Assembly (NCBI GenBank): GCA_947176715.1
Contig: CAMWRR010000005.1
Coordinates: 1-21,032, forward strand
Direction: 5' to 3'
Length of the DNA stretch: 21,032 nt
DNA from: an uncultured Rikenellaceae bacterium
GTDB lineage: Bacteria > Bacteroidota > Bacteroidia > Bacteroidales > Rikenellaceae
The position numbers were made by a program, and so were the translations under genes. Below the pieces are notes generated by a model, which saw only the letters and a list, made by a program, of their open reading frames with translations, had not been told where the DNA came from and searched no databases. How positions within the stretch are numbered: position 1 is the first letter of the stretch; each line of letters opens with the position of its first letter. Below, piece by piece: positions 7,085-15,917 of the stretch.

Positions 7085-8941
7085 ATGGCAGAGACAATCA
7101 GCTACACCGAGGAGAACATCCGCACCCTCGACTGGAAAGAGCACATAAGGCTCCGTCCCGGCATGTACATAGGCAAGCTCGGCGACGGCAGCTCCCCTGA
7201 CGACGGCATATACATACTCATCAAGGAGGTGATAGACAACTCCATAGACGAGTATGCCATGGGCAACGGCAAGAGCATAGACATAACCATAGAGGACAAA
7301 GCGGTAACCATACGCGACTACGGCCGCGGCATCCCCCTCGGAAGCCTCGAGGCGGCGGCATCCAAGATGAACACCGGCGGCAAGTACGACTCCAAGGCCT
7401 TCAAGAAGTCGGTGGGGCTCAACGGCGTCGGCATAAAGGCGGTCAACGCCCTGTCGTCGAGCTTTGTCATCACCAGTGTACGCGACGGACGGAGCCGCAC
7501 GATAGAGTTCTCAGCGGGCAACCTCGTGAGCGACAACGAGTGCGACACCACGCAGAAGAACGGCACGCAGGTATCGTTCACGGCCGACGAGAGCGTATTC
7601 GGCCCCTACGGCTACAATCTCGAATATATCGAGACTATGGTCAAGAACTACACCTATCTCAACTCGGGCCTCACAGTACGTCTCAACGGCACCCCCTACC
7701 TCTCCAAGGAGGGGCTTCTCGACCTGCTCGGCGACACCCTCTCCGAAGAGCCCGTCTACAAGCCCATACACCTCAAGGGCGAGGACATAGAGATAGCCAT
7801 GACCCACGGCAACGGCTACGGCGAGACCTACTACTCGTTCGTCAACGGCCAGCACACCACGCAGGGGGGCACCCACCAGGCCGCTTTCCGCGAGTCGGTG
7901 GTGAAAGTGGTGCGGGAGTTCTATCGCAAGGACTTCGACGCCAACGACATACGCATGTCGATAATAGGCGCCATAAGCATAAAGGTGGAGGAGCCCCTCT
8001 TCGAGTCGCAGACCAAGACCAAGCTCGGCTCCAAGGATATGGCCCCCGGAGGCCCGGTGAGCGTACGTCAGTTCGTGGCCGACTTCATGCAGGAGCTCGA
8101 CAACTACCTGCACAAGAACCCCGAGACGGCCGAGGCACTGTTGCGCAAGATACTCGAATCGGAGAAAGAGCGCAAGGGGGTCGACGACCTGCGCAAGAAG
8201 AAGAACAAGAGCGCAAAGAAGACCAGCCTCAACAACAGCAAGTTGCGCGACTGCCGCATACACCTGGGCACCAAGAACGACCGCGCCGAGGAGTCGACCA
8301 TATTCATAACCGAGGGCGACTCGGCCAGCGGCTCCATAACCAAAAGCCGCGATGTCAACACACAGGCGGTATTCTCCCTGCGGGGCAAGCCGCTCAACAC
8401 CTTCGGGCTGACCAAGAAGGTGATATACGAGAACGACGAGTTCAACCTCTTGCAGGCGGCGCTGGACATAGAGGACGACATAGAGAACCTGCGCTACAAC
8501 AAGATAGTGATAGCCACCGATGCCGATGTGGACGGCATGCACATACGGCTTCTGATGATAACCTTCTTCATAAAGTTCTTCCCCGACATAATACGTCGCG
8601 GCCACCTATACATATTGCAGACACCCCTGTTCCGCGTACGCAACAAAAAGGAGACCTGCTACTGTTACAGCGAGGAGGAGAAGCAGGCCGCCATAGCCCG
8701 CCTCAAAAGCGGCGTGGAGATAACTCGGTTCAAAGGTCTCGGCGAGATATCCCCCGACGAATTCAGGGGTTTCATCGGCGCCGACATGAGGCTCGACAAG
8801 GTGCGCATGAGCAAGGAGGACCCCATAAGCGACCTGCTCGAATTCTACATGGGCAAGAACACCAGCGAACGCCGCGACTTCATCATCGACAACCTCCGCA
8901 TGGAGACCGACATGGTCGAGGGGTCGCAGACCCCTATTTGA
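7085..8941 (+). CDS. parE: DNA topoisomerase IV subunit B (type IIA topoisomerase ATPase subunit)
   Basis: This is the ATPase subunit that with ParC unlinks daughter chromosomes. The 618-residue protein has the GHKL ATPase motifs EVIDNSIDE (Glu48, Asn52), RDYGRGIP (Asp78) and GLNGVGIKAVNALS. The QTKTK loop (309-313) follows, then a lysine-rich stretch, KKKNKSAKKT. The TOPRIM domain has EGDSASG (Glu410) and DADVDGMHIR (Asp479, Asp481, Asp483). The length fits ParE rather than the longer proteobacterial GyrB, and the parC-type partner follows; a gyrase B label is the alternative. The TGA stop and the last three codons (Thr-Pro-Ile) fall at the start of a direct repeat that continues into the spacer. 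Confidence 0.93.
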   Translation: MAETISYTEENIRTLDWKEHIRLRPGMYIGKLGDGSSPDDGIYILIKEVIDNSIDEYAMGNGKSIDITIEDKAVTIRDYGRGIPLGSLEAAASKMNTGGKYDSKAFKKSVGLNGVGIKAVNALSSSFVITSVRDGRSRTIEFSAGNLVSDNECDTTQKNGTQVSFTADESVFGPYGYNLEYIETMVKNYTYLNSGLTVRLNGTPYLSKEGLLDLLGDTLSEEPVYKPIHLKGEDIEIAMTHGNGYGETYYSFVNGQHTTQGGTHQAAFRESVVKVVREFYRKDFDANDIRMSIIGAISIKVEEPLFESQTKTKLGSKDMAPGGPVSVRQFVADFMQELDNYLHKNPETAEALLRKILESEKERKGVDDLRKKKNKSAKKTSLNNSKLRDCRIHLGTKNDRAEESTIFITEGDSASGSITKSRDVNTQAVFSLRGKPLNTFGLTKKVIYENDEFNLLQAALDIEDDIENLRYNKIVIATDADVDGMHIRLLMITFFIKFFPDIIRRGHLYILQTPLFRVRNKKETCYCYSEEEKQAAIARLKSGVEITRFKGLGEISPDEFRGFIGADMRLDKVRMSKEDPISDLLEFYMGKNTSERRDFIIDNLRMETDMVEGSQTPI

Positions 8942-9087
8942 TAAACTATACCGGAGGTGAAGTTCGCGAAACAAGGTGAACACAGCGTCTTCGGGAGATT
9001 TTAAGATGTACAACCCCCTCTTTGATAAACTGCAACGGAGGTGAAGTAAGCAAGGTGAACACAGCGTCTTCAATACGCTGATTTTTA
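8931..9087. repeat. Two direct repeat copies, about 80 bases apart, between parE and parC
   Basis: Copy 1 spans about 8931-9003 and copy 2 about 9015-9087. Shared blocks in order are CCCCT(A/C)TTTGATAAACT, CGGAGGTGAAGT and AAGGTGAACACAGCGTCTTC (copy 1 at 8973, copy 2 at 9052), followed by a T-rich end. The offset between copies falls from 84 to 79 bases because of one 4-5 base indel. Copy 1 contains the parE stop codon. No open frame or transposase is associated, so this looks like a small non-coding dispersed repeat inserted twice or duplicated in place. Confidence 0.85.
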
Positions 9088-9179
9088 ACACGGCATTTCA
9101 AAAAGACCGTGACAGTGTTCGCCCCGCAAGGTACGAAAAAGCCGATGACGAACGGATAACATAAAGACATTTTCAACAG

Positions 9180-11924
9180 ATGGCAGATATAGACAACGAA
9201 GATATTTTCGACGAAGAGGAGAGCTATCCCGCCGAGGAGGCCGAAGAGACCGACGCCGAGGGCGAAGAGGAGGCCGAGGGTGCCAACATGCACCGCTTCA
9301 CGCGTCTCACCGTAGAGGAGGGAGGCGTAAGGAAGCTCACCGGCATGTACAAGGAGTGGTTTTTGGACTACGCCTCGTACGTGATACTCGAACGCGCCGT
9401 ACCTCACATAACCGACGGTCTCAAACCGGTACAGCGCCGCATACTCCACGCCATGAAGCGCATGGACGACGGGCGTTACAACAAGGTGGCCAACATCATA
9501 GGCAACACCATGCAGTACCACCCCCACGGCGACCGCTCCATAGGCGACGCCCTCGTACAGATGGGGCAGAAGGAGCTGATGATAGACTGTCAGGGTAACT
9601 GGGGCAACATACTCACCGGCGACAGCGCGGCGGCACCCCGTTACATAGAGGCGCGTCTCTCCAAGCTGGCGTTGGAGGTGGCGTTCAACCCCAAGACCAC
9701 CGAGTGGATGCTCTCGTACGACGGCCGCAATCAGGAGCCGTTGACGCTCCCCATGAAGTTCCCGTTGCTGCTTGCGCAGGGTGTGGAGGGCATAGCCGTC
9801 GGGTTGGCGTCGAAGATATTGCCCCACAACTTCAACGAGCTGATAGAGGCGTCGATAGCCCACCTCAAAGGCGAGCCGTTCGAGCTGTACCCCGACTTTC
9901 CCACCGGCGGCGCCATAGACATCTCGCGCTACAACGACGGTCTGCGCGGAGGGGTGGTGCGCGTCAGGGCCAAGATAGTAAAGGTCGACAACCGCACGCT
10001 CGCCATCACCGAGATACCCTACGGCAAGACCACCTCGGCCACCGGCAAGCGCAGCAAGGGCAAGGAGAACTCCTCTATCATCGACTCCATCATAAAGGCC
10101 AACGAGCGCGGCAAGATAAAGATAAAGAGCATAGACGACAACACCGCCGCCACCGCCGAGATACTGATACACCTCGGCCCGGACGTATCGGCCGACAAGA
10201 CCATAGACGCCCTCTACGCCTTTACCGACTGCGAGATATCCATATCGCCCAACTCGTGCGTGATAGTCGACCGCAAGCCGTGCTTCATGGGTGTGAGCGA
10301 CATATTGCGCCACTCGGCCGACACCACCCGCTCGTTGCTGGGTAAAGAGTTGGAGATAGAGCTTCGCGAGCTGGGCGAGGAGTGGCACATCAGCTCGCTC
10401 GAGAAGATATTCATCGAGAACCGCATCTACTACAAGATAGAGGAGTGCGAGACGTGGGAGGAGGTGCTATCCACAATAGACAAAGAGCTGGAGCCATACA
10501 AGAAGCTGTTCTTCCGCGAGATAACCGACGACGACATTGTCAAGCTCACCGAGATAAAGATCAAACGCATCTCCAAATTCGACTCTTTCAAGGCCGACGA
10601 GCACATCAAGTCGATAGAGGAGCGCATCGGCACCGTCAAGAACCATCTGGAGCACCTCACCGACTACGCCATCGACTACTACCGCCGCATAGGCGACAAA
10701 TACGGCAAGGGACACGAACGCCGAACAGAGATAAAATCGTTCTCCGCCATAGAGGCCACCAAGGTAGCGGTATCGAACGCCAAGCTCTACGTCGACCGCA
10801 AGGAGGGCTTCTTCGGCACGGGCGGCGCAATGAAAAAGGAGGAGTTCGTGTGCGACTGCTCCGACATAGACGACGTTATAGCGATATGCCGCGACGGCGA
10901 CTACACCATAACCAAGGTGAGCGAGAAGGCATATTTCAAGAAGGACATAATCTACATAGGGGTGTTCGTCAAAGGCGACGAGCGCACCATCTACAACGTG
11001 CTCTACCGCGACGGCGCGGCGGGCGACTACATGATGAAGCGTTGCGCCATCAAGGGCATCACCCGCGACAAGGTCTACAACCTCACCAAGGGGACCCCGG
11101 GGTCGGAGATACTGCACCTTAGCGTCAACCCCAACGGCGAGGCCGAGGTGCTGAAGGTATATCTCAAGCCGCGTCCGAGGCTAAAGAAGCTGATAGTCGA
11201 CCTCGACTTCTCGGCCCTCGCCATCAAAGGACGCTCCTCGCAGGGCAACCTCTTCCAGAAGAACCCCATACACAAGGTGGTGCTCAAAGAGAAAGGGGTG
11301 TCGACGCTCGGCGGCATAACGGTGTGGTTCGACGAGAACGAACGGCGACTCAACACCGACGGCCACGGCACCGAGGTGGGCACATTCGAGGGCGACGACA
11401 AGACCATTGTGATACGTCGCCGCGGCAGCTACTACACGGCCGGCTACGACACGGGGCTGCACTTCCCCGAGGATCTGCTCTCGGTAAGCAAGTTCTCGCC
11501 CGACCGTATCTACACCGCCGTTCTCTGGGACGCATCGCAGGGATTCTTCTACCTCAAACGCTTCAAGACCGAGCCGTCGGAGCGCGAACAGCTATTCATA
11601 GACGAGAGCGAGGGTTCGTACTTGGTAGCCGTCACGGGCGACCGCTTCCCCCAGCTCAAAATAACGTTCGGGGGGGCCAACGCCTCGCGTCCCGAGGAGG
11701 TGATAGACGCCGACGAGTTCATACGCGTCAAGGGGTGCAAGGCCAAAGGCAAGAGGGTTACCGCCTATCAGGTGGAGAAATTAGAGTTCATAGAGCCTCT
11801 GCACAAGGAGACCCCGGCCGACCCGTCGGAGGGGATGGGCGACGAACCGGTAGCCGACACCGCCGTAACCGACCCGGACGAAGAACAAACCGTAGAACAG
11901 TCGCTTTTCGGCGACGAGCTGTAG
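9180..11924 (+). CDS. parC: DNA topoisomerase IV subunit A (type IIA topoisomerase cleavage subunit)
   Basis: The 914-residue A subunit cuts and rejoins DNA with its catalytic tyrosine. The conserved core starts at WFLDYASYVILERAVP and includes KPVQRRILHAMKR, YHPHGD (114-118) and AAPRYIEARL with catalytic Tyr155 after Arg154. A coiled-coil-rich middle region and a C-terminal DNA-wrapping-type domain follow. No GyrA box (Q-R-R-G-G-R-G) is seen, which favours ParC over GyrA. Odd features: the first 34 residues include 18 Asp/Glu; a basic insert, ATGKRSKGKENSS, lies near residue 288; the C-terminal tail is acidic and ends QSLFGDEL; and Arg119 replaces the usual Ser/Ala after HPHGD. The ATG at 9180 is used; Met37 is an alternative start. 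aroK follows after four bases. Confidence 0.93.
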   Translation: MADIDNEDIFDEEESYPAEEAEETDAEGEEEAEGANMHRFTRLTVEEGGVRKLTGMYKEWFLDYASYVILERAVPHITDGLKPVQRRILHAMKRMDDGRYNKVANIIGNTMQYHPHGDRSIGDALVQMGQKELMIDCQGNWGNILTGDSAAAPRYIEARLSKLALEVAFNPKTTEWMLSYDGRNQEPLTLPMKFPLLLAQGVEGIAVGLASKILPHNFNELIEASIAHLKGEPFELYPDFPTGGAIDISRYNDGLRGGVVRVRAKIVKVDNRTLAITEIPYGKTTSATGKRSKGKENSSIIDSIIKANERGKIKIKSIDDNTAATAEILIHLGPDVSADKTIDALYAFTDCEISISPNSCVIVDRKPCFMGVSDILRHSADTTRSLLGKELEIELRELGEEWHISSLEKIFIENRIYYKIEECETWEEVLSTIDKELEPYKKLFFREITDDDIVKLTEIKIKRISKFDSFKADEHIKSIEERIGTVKNHLEHLTDYAIDYYRRIGDKYGKGHERRTEIKSFSAIEATKVAVSNAKLYVDRKEGFFGTGGAMKKEEFVCDCSDIDDVIAICRDGDYTITKVSEKAYFKKDIIYIGVFVKGDERTIYNVLYRDGAAGDYMMKRCAIKGITRDKVYNLTKGTPGSEILHLSVNPNGEAEVLKVYLKPRPRLKKLIVDLDFSALAIKGRSSQGNLFQKNPIHKVVLKEKGVSTLGGITVWFDENERRLNTDGHGTEVGTFEGDDKTIVIRRRGSYYTAGYDTGLHFPEDLLSVSKFSPDRIYTAVLWDASQGFFYLKRFKTEPSEREQLFIDESEGSYLVAVTGDRFPQLKITFGGANASRPEEVIDADEFIRVKGCKAKGKRVTAYQVEKLEFIEPLHKETPADPSEGMGDEPVADTAVTDPDEEQTVEQSLFGDEL

Positions 11925-11928
11925 TGTC

Positions 11929-12480
11929 ATGCCGCTGTTTCTGATAGGATATATGGGGTCCGGCAAGAGCACGCTCGGACGCGGTGTAGCAGCCGCCTTG
12001 GGATGGCGTTTCATCGACACCGACAAGGAGATAGAACGCCGTGAGGGGATGTCGGTAAGCGAGATATTCGCCACACGAGGGGAGGAGGCGTTCCGCCGCA
12101 TGGAGCGCGACCTGATAGCCTCCGTATCGCCCGACGAGCAGGTGGTGGTGTCGACGGGAGGGGGCGCCCCCTGCCACTTCGACAACATGGAGCGCATGAA
12201 CGCTGCGGGGGTGACCGTCTATCTGAAGATACCCGCCGGAGCGTTGGCGCACAGACTGCTCGCAAGCCGTACGCGACGCCCCCTGATAGAGGGCAAGAGC
12301 CCCGAGGAGCTATGCGCCTTCGTAGAGGAGCACCTTGCCATGCGCGAGCCATACTACAGCCGCGCCGCACATGTCATAGAGGGTGTGGGGATACGCCCCG
12401 AGCACATAATAGAGACGTTGCGCGCAGACGGAGAGGAAAAGGCACCGGACTGGCAAGACGCCGAGAGAGTTAAAGAATAA
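11929..12480 (+). CDS. aroK: Shikimate kinase
   Basis: Shikimate kinase phosphorylates shikimate at the 3-hydroxyl with ATP in the cytosolic chorismate pathway. The 183-residue protein has the Walker A loop GYMGSGKST (7-15), the shikimate-binding FIDTD (Asp30, Asp32) and Arg56. The glycine-rich STGGGAPC stretch is at 75-82, and the lid region RTRRPLI includes Arg117. The length is normal, with a slightly extended acidic and charged tail. It begins four bases after parC and ends 14 bases before the next lipoprotein gene, so it is part of the same transcript. Ten of its eleven isoleucines use ATA. Confidence 0.95.
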   Translation: MPLFLIGYMGSGKSTLGRGVAAALGWRFIDTDKEIERREGMSVSEIFATRGEEAFRRMERDLIASVSPDEQVVVSTGGGAPCHFDNMERMNAAGVTVYLKIPAGALAHRLLASRTRRPLIEGKSPEELCAFVEEHLAMREPYYSRAAHVIEGVGIRPEHIIETLRADGEEKAPDWQDAERVKE

Positions 12481-12494
12481 ATCGAACAAATACC

Positions 12495-13208
12495 ATGAAG
12501 AAAATTTTCACCATCCTGTTTGCGGCGGCCGCTCTGACCGGTTGCAACGATGCCGCGCCCGTCTATTGGGAGGAGATAGAGATCGACCGTCAGGGGGGCG
12601 GCCTTACGGCCGAATTCAACTACCCGTTCCGCTTCGGAGGCATCGACTCGGTGACCACGCTCATAAACGCCACCATAGAGGAGCGTCTCAAAGAGGGTGT
12701 CATGTACGAATATCCCGACCTCACCCTCGACTCGGCCCTCAACCTGCTCATAGAGAGCAAGGAGGCCGACACGGTGCTCGTGCGCATACCCTACGAGCTG
12801 ATGTCCGACGGAGCCGTGTACCGCACAAAAGGTGTGGAGTCGGTGATGCTCGACAAGTACAGCTACACCGGCGGGGCCAACGGAATGGCCGAACGCATAT
12901 ACCTCAACTTCGACCCCGCCACGGGACGCCTCCTCTCCGACGACGAGCTGTTCTCATCCGCCGACAAGCTCCGTCGCATGATAGCGGACCGCTTCTCGGA
13001 GTCGGTAGACGAAGATTACGCGCTCTTCGAGGGTCTATCCATAGACAGCCTGCCTCTGCCCCGTCAGATAGGGTTCGACTCCATAGGGGTGGTGGCCTAC
13101 TACAACCTCTACGAGATAGCGCCCCGTTCGTCGGGAGCGGTGGAGATACACATCCCTTACGACGAGACCGACGGCATAGTGTTGCGCGACGTATCGGAGG
13201 TAAGATAA
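12495..13208 (+). CDS. DUF3298/RsiV-like lipoprotein
   Basis: The 237-residue protein has a signal peptide ending A-L-T-G-C (Cys17), so it is an envelope lipoprotein. The body fits the DUF4163-DUF3298 fold known from RsiV and PdaC. Typical elements are the YTGGANG motif (124-130) in the first part and VVAYYNLYEIAPRSSGAVEI near the C-terminus, matching the family's pattern of an aromatic pair, N-x-Y-E-I-A-P and a G-x-x-E strand. RsiV itself binds lysozyme, but this protein has no transmembrane anti-sigma segment, so that function cannot be assumed. Its position just before murF-alr hints at a role near peptidoglycan (inference). Confidence 0.8.
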   Translation: MKKIFTILFAAAALTGCNDAAPVYWEEIEIDRQGGGLTAEFNYPFRFGGIDSVTTLINATIEERLKEGVMYEYPDLTLDSALNLLIESKEADTVLVRIPYELMSDGAVYRTKGVESVMLDKYSYTGGANGMAERIYLNFDPATGRLLSDDELFSSADKLRRMIADRFSESVDEDYALFEGLSIDSLPLPRQIGFDSIGVVAYYNLYEIAPRSSGAVEIHIPYDETDGIVLRDVSEVR

Positions 13209-13273
13209 TAGCCCGCACATTTTTCACCGGCACCCGATAGAAGCTCGCCCCGACCGAGGTAAAATACATTGCA

Positions 13274-15745
13274 ATGGATATAACCACATCCGAGATAGCC
13301 GCCGTATGCGGAGGCTCTCTCGACGGAGCGGACGTCGCCGTCTCCGCATTCATATTCGACTCGCGTCGTGCGGTCGACGACCCACACGCCATATTCGTAG
13401 CCCTGAAAGGGGCCACCCGCGACGGGCACGACTACGTCGACGGACTGCGCGAACGCGGCATACGCAACTTCATAGTATCGACAGATTATCCGACGGGCGA
13501 CTTGCGTCCCGACGAAGCGTTCGTAAGGGTGGCCGACACCCTTGCGGCGTTGCAGGCGGTGGCCTCGCGGATGCGCAGAGGTCTCTCGGGACACGTGGCC
13601 GCCGTGACGGGGAGCAACGGCAAGACGATAGTCAAAGAGTGGATAGCCGCCTTGTGGAGCGACCGCGACAAACGTCTGTTCGTCAGCCCCAAGAGCTACA
13701 ACTCGCAGCTCGGCGCGGCCCTGTCGCTGACCATGTGCGACGGCGACGAGGCCATGACGGTGATAGAGGCGGGCATATCGTCGCACGGCGAGATGGCGCG
13801 GTTAGAGGCTATGATAAGGCCCGACATCACCATTGTGACCAACATAGGCGAGGCCCACAGCGCGGGATTCGCATCGCGTGCCGACAAGCTCCGCGAGAAG
13901 CTATCGCTCGCAAAAGGCTCGGCCGCCGTGATATACCCTGCTGACCACAAGGAGATAGACACCGCCGTAAAGGAGCTGTATGGCAGCGACAGGCTCTATC
14001 CGTGGGGCTTAGGCGAGGGTGCCGCGTTACGCATAATATCGCGCAGGGTGCAGGGAACCGCCACCGTGGTTGAGTTCACCGCAAACGGCCGTAGCTTCAA
14101 TGTTGTCTTGCCCTTTACCGACACGCCGTCGGTAGAGAACGCCATGTCGGCACTGGCATTCTACGCATGCTCCGACAGCCTCTACGGAGGCGACATGCTC
14201 TCGGGAGCCGTGGAGAGGATAGGCGGACTGCGTCCCGTGGCCATGAGGCTGGAGAGGAGGCGCGGCATATACGGCTCCGTCATACTCAACGACAGCTACA
14301 ACAGCGACATAGGCTCGCTCGCCATAGCCCTCGACCGTCTCGAGGAGATCTCCCAGGGGGCCTCCAAAACGGTGATAATGTCGGACATAGCCCAGTCGGG
14401 ATACACGCCCGGCGAGCTATATTCGCGAGTGGCGGCCATGATGCGGTCGCACGGCATAGACAAGCTCTACGCCATAGGCGGGGAGATAACATCCGCAAGG
14501 GAGCTATTCGACGGCATAGATGCCGAGTTCTTCCTCTCCACAGAGGAGTTCGCGGAACGGTTCGACCGCAAACGGGCAGAGGGTGCCGCAATATTGCTCA
14601 AAGGGGCGCGCTCGTTCGCATTCGAGCGCATCAGCCGCATGTTAGAGGAGAAACGCCACTCCACCGTGATGGAGATAGACCTCGGGGCCATCTGCTTCAA
14701 CCTCAACTACCACCGCGAGCGTCTGCGTCCCGGCGTTAAGACGGTGGCCATGGTCAAGGCCTCGTCGTACGGACACGGCGGCGTGGAGGTGGCCGCGGCA
14801 CTCGAGAAACGTCACATCGACTACTTCGCCGTAGCCTACGCCGACGAGGGTGTCGTGCTCCGCGAGGGGGGCATCACCACCCCTATAATAGTGCTCAACA
14901 GCGAGCCGAGCGGATTCGCCGCCATGATAGACTACTCGTTGGAGCCGGAGATATACGACTTCGAGTCGCTCGACCTCTTCTGCGACGAGGTGCGCAGAGC
15001 CGCCGAATCGCACTACCCTATCCACATCAAGTTCGACACCGGCATGCACCGTCTCGGCTTCGGACCGGAGGAGGTGGACGCCTTGGCCGAACGTCTGCGC
15101 GGCGACCGCACCGTGCGGGTACGCTCACTATTCTCACACTTCACATCGAGCGACAACCCCGACCACGACGACTTCACCCGCCGTCAGATAGCCCTCTTCG
15201 GCCAGATGAGCGACAAGCTGCGGAACGCCCTCGGCGACGACACGATACTGCGCCACATATCAAACACATGGGGCATAGAGCGCTTCCCCGAGGCGCAGTT
15301 CGACATGGTGCGTCTGGGGCTCGGCCTCTACGGCATAAGCCCCTTTGCCCAAGGGCTGCAAAGCGTGGCGTCGCTCAAAAGCGTAATATCGCAGATAAGG
15401 CGTCTTCCCGCAGGCGAACGGCTCGGCTACAACAGGCGCGGCACAGTGGAGCGCGACTCGGTGATAGCGACCGTACCCATAGGCTATGCCGACGGTCTCA
15501 GACGCGCCCTCAGCTGCGGCGGCTGGTCGTTCACAGTACACGGACACAAGGCCCCGATAGTGGGCAACATCTGCATGGACGCCTGCATGATAGACATCAC
15601 CGGCATACCCGCCGAGGTGGGCGACGAGGTAACCGTATTCTCCGGCAGCGACGAGATAGTGGCCATGGCCGACACCCTCGACACCATTCCCTACGAGATA
15701 CTGACGCTGATAGCTCCGCGTGTGAGAAGGGTCTATTTCGACTGA
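13274..15745 (+). CDS. murF-alr: Bifunctional UDP-MurNAc-tripeptide:D-Ala-D-Ala ligase / alanine racemase
   Basis: The 823-residue fusion joins MurF (about 1-460) to alanine racemase (about 465-823). MurF attaches D-Ala-D-Ala to the UDP-MurNAc tripeptide. Its ATP loop is GSNGKT (113-118), followed by IVKEW, with NSQLGAALSL and EAGISSHGEM downstream. Alr makes D-Ala with PLP bound to Lys495 in MVKASSYGHG. The second catalytic base is Tyr719 in RLGYNRRG, and PIGYADG and NICMDACMID are racemase landmarks. The fusion is common in Bacteroidetes and places supply and use of D-Ala in one chain. The gene starts 65 bases after the lipoprotein gene and is followed by a hairpin. Confidence 0.95.
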   Translation: MDITTSEIAAVCGGSLDGADVAVSAFIFDSRRAVDDPHAIFVALKGATRDGHDYVDGLRERGIRNFIVSTDYPTGDLRPDEAFVRVADTLAALQAVASRMRRGLSGHVAAVTGSNGKTIVKEWIAALWSDRDKRLFVSPKSYNSQLGAALSLTMCDGDEAMTVIEAGISSHGEMARLEAMIRPDITIVTNIGEAHSAGFASRADKLREKLSLAKGSAAVIYPADHKEIDTAVKELYGSDRLYPWGLGEGAALRIISRRVQGTATVVEFTANGRSFNVVLPFTDTPSVENAMSALAFYACSDSLYGGDMLSGAVERIGGLRPVAMRLERRRGIYGSVILNDSYNSDIGSLAIALDRLEEISQGASKTVIMSDIAQSGYTPGELYSRVAAMMRSHGIDKLYAIGGEITSARELFDGIDAEFFLSTEEFAERFDRKRAEGAAILLKGARSFAFERISRMLEEKRHSTVMEIDLGAICFNLNYHRERLRPGVKTVAMVKASSYGHGGVEVAAALEKRHIDYFAVAYADEGVVLREGGITTPIIVLNSEPSGFAAMIDYSLEPEIYDFESLDLFCDEVRRAAESHYPIHIKFDTGMHRLGFGPEEVDALAERLRGDRTVRVRSLFSHFTSSDNPDHDDFTRRQIALFGQMSDKLRNALGDDTILRHISNTWGIERFPEAQFDMVRLGLGLYGISPFAQGLQSVASLKSVISQIRRLPAGERLGYNRRGTVERDSVIATVPIGYADGLRRALSCGGWSFTVHGHKAPIVGNICMDACMIDITGIPAEVGDEVTVFSGSDEIVAMADTLDTIPYEILTLIAPRVRRVYFD

Positions 15746-15767
15746 CATGTGCCACAGTGTCTTACAT

Positions 15768-15800
15768 TAAACCGCCCTCTGCCCGAGGTGTGGTTTATTT
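15768..15800 (+). terminator. Probable terminator after murF-alr
   Basis: TAAACC (15768-15773) pairs with GGTTTA (15792-15797), and inside it CCTC (15776-15779) pairs with GAGG (15785-15788). A short T-rich stretch (TTTATTTAT) follows. The interrupted stem and impure T-run make this a weaker case than the other two terminators. Confidence 0.5.
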
Positions 15801-15883
15801 ATGTACGGTTATCCCTATTTGCACAAACCCGTACAAACCAACATACACACCGAAAAGACGACACACGAAAAGGTACGAATTCA

Positions 15884-15891
15884 TTACTTTG
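15884..15891 (+). promoter_or_regulatory. Likely promoter of the kinase gene (imperfect -7 element)
   Basis: TTACTTTG differs from TAnnTTTG only at the second base. Its position would give a transcript starting near 15899, about 19 bases before the ATG at 15918 and downstream of the in-frame ATG at 15801. No clear -33 element was seen. Confidence 0.45.
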
Positions 15892-15917
15892 CAAACAAGA
15901 TTTTGAATCGTATCGAC

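Noticed and set aside
8931..9087. Possible CRISPR array
   Set aside because: Only two copies, about 73 bases each, with imperfect repeats and no cas genes.
8946..10388. 480-codon open frame on the minus strand opposite parC
   Set aside because: It lies antisense to clearly conserved parC codons, has a low-complexity Val/Tyr/Gly-rich translation with no domain, and arises from GC-rich codon bias.
15801..15917. Longer start for the kinase gene at ATG 15801
   Set aside because: It lies upstream of the likely promoter and overlaps the end of the probable terminator of murF-alr; the added residues do not fit the family.
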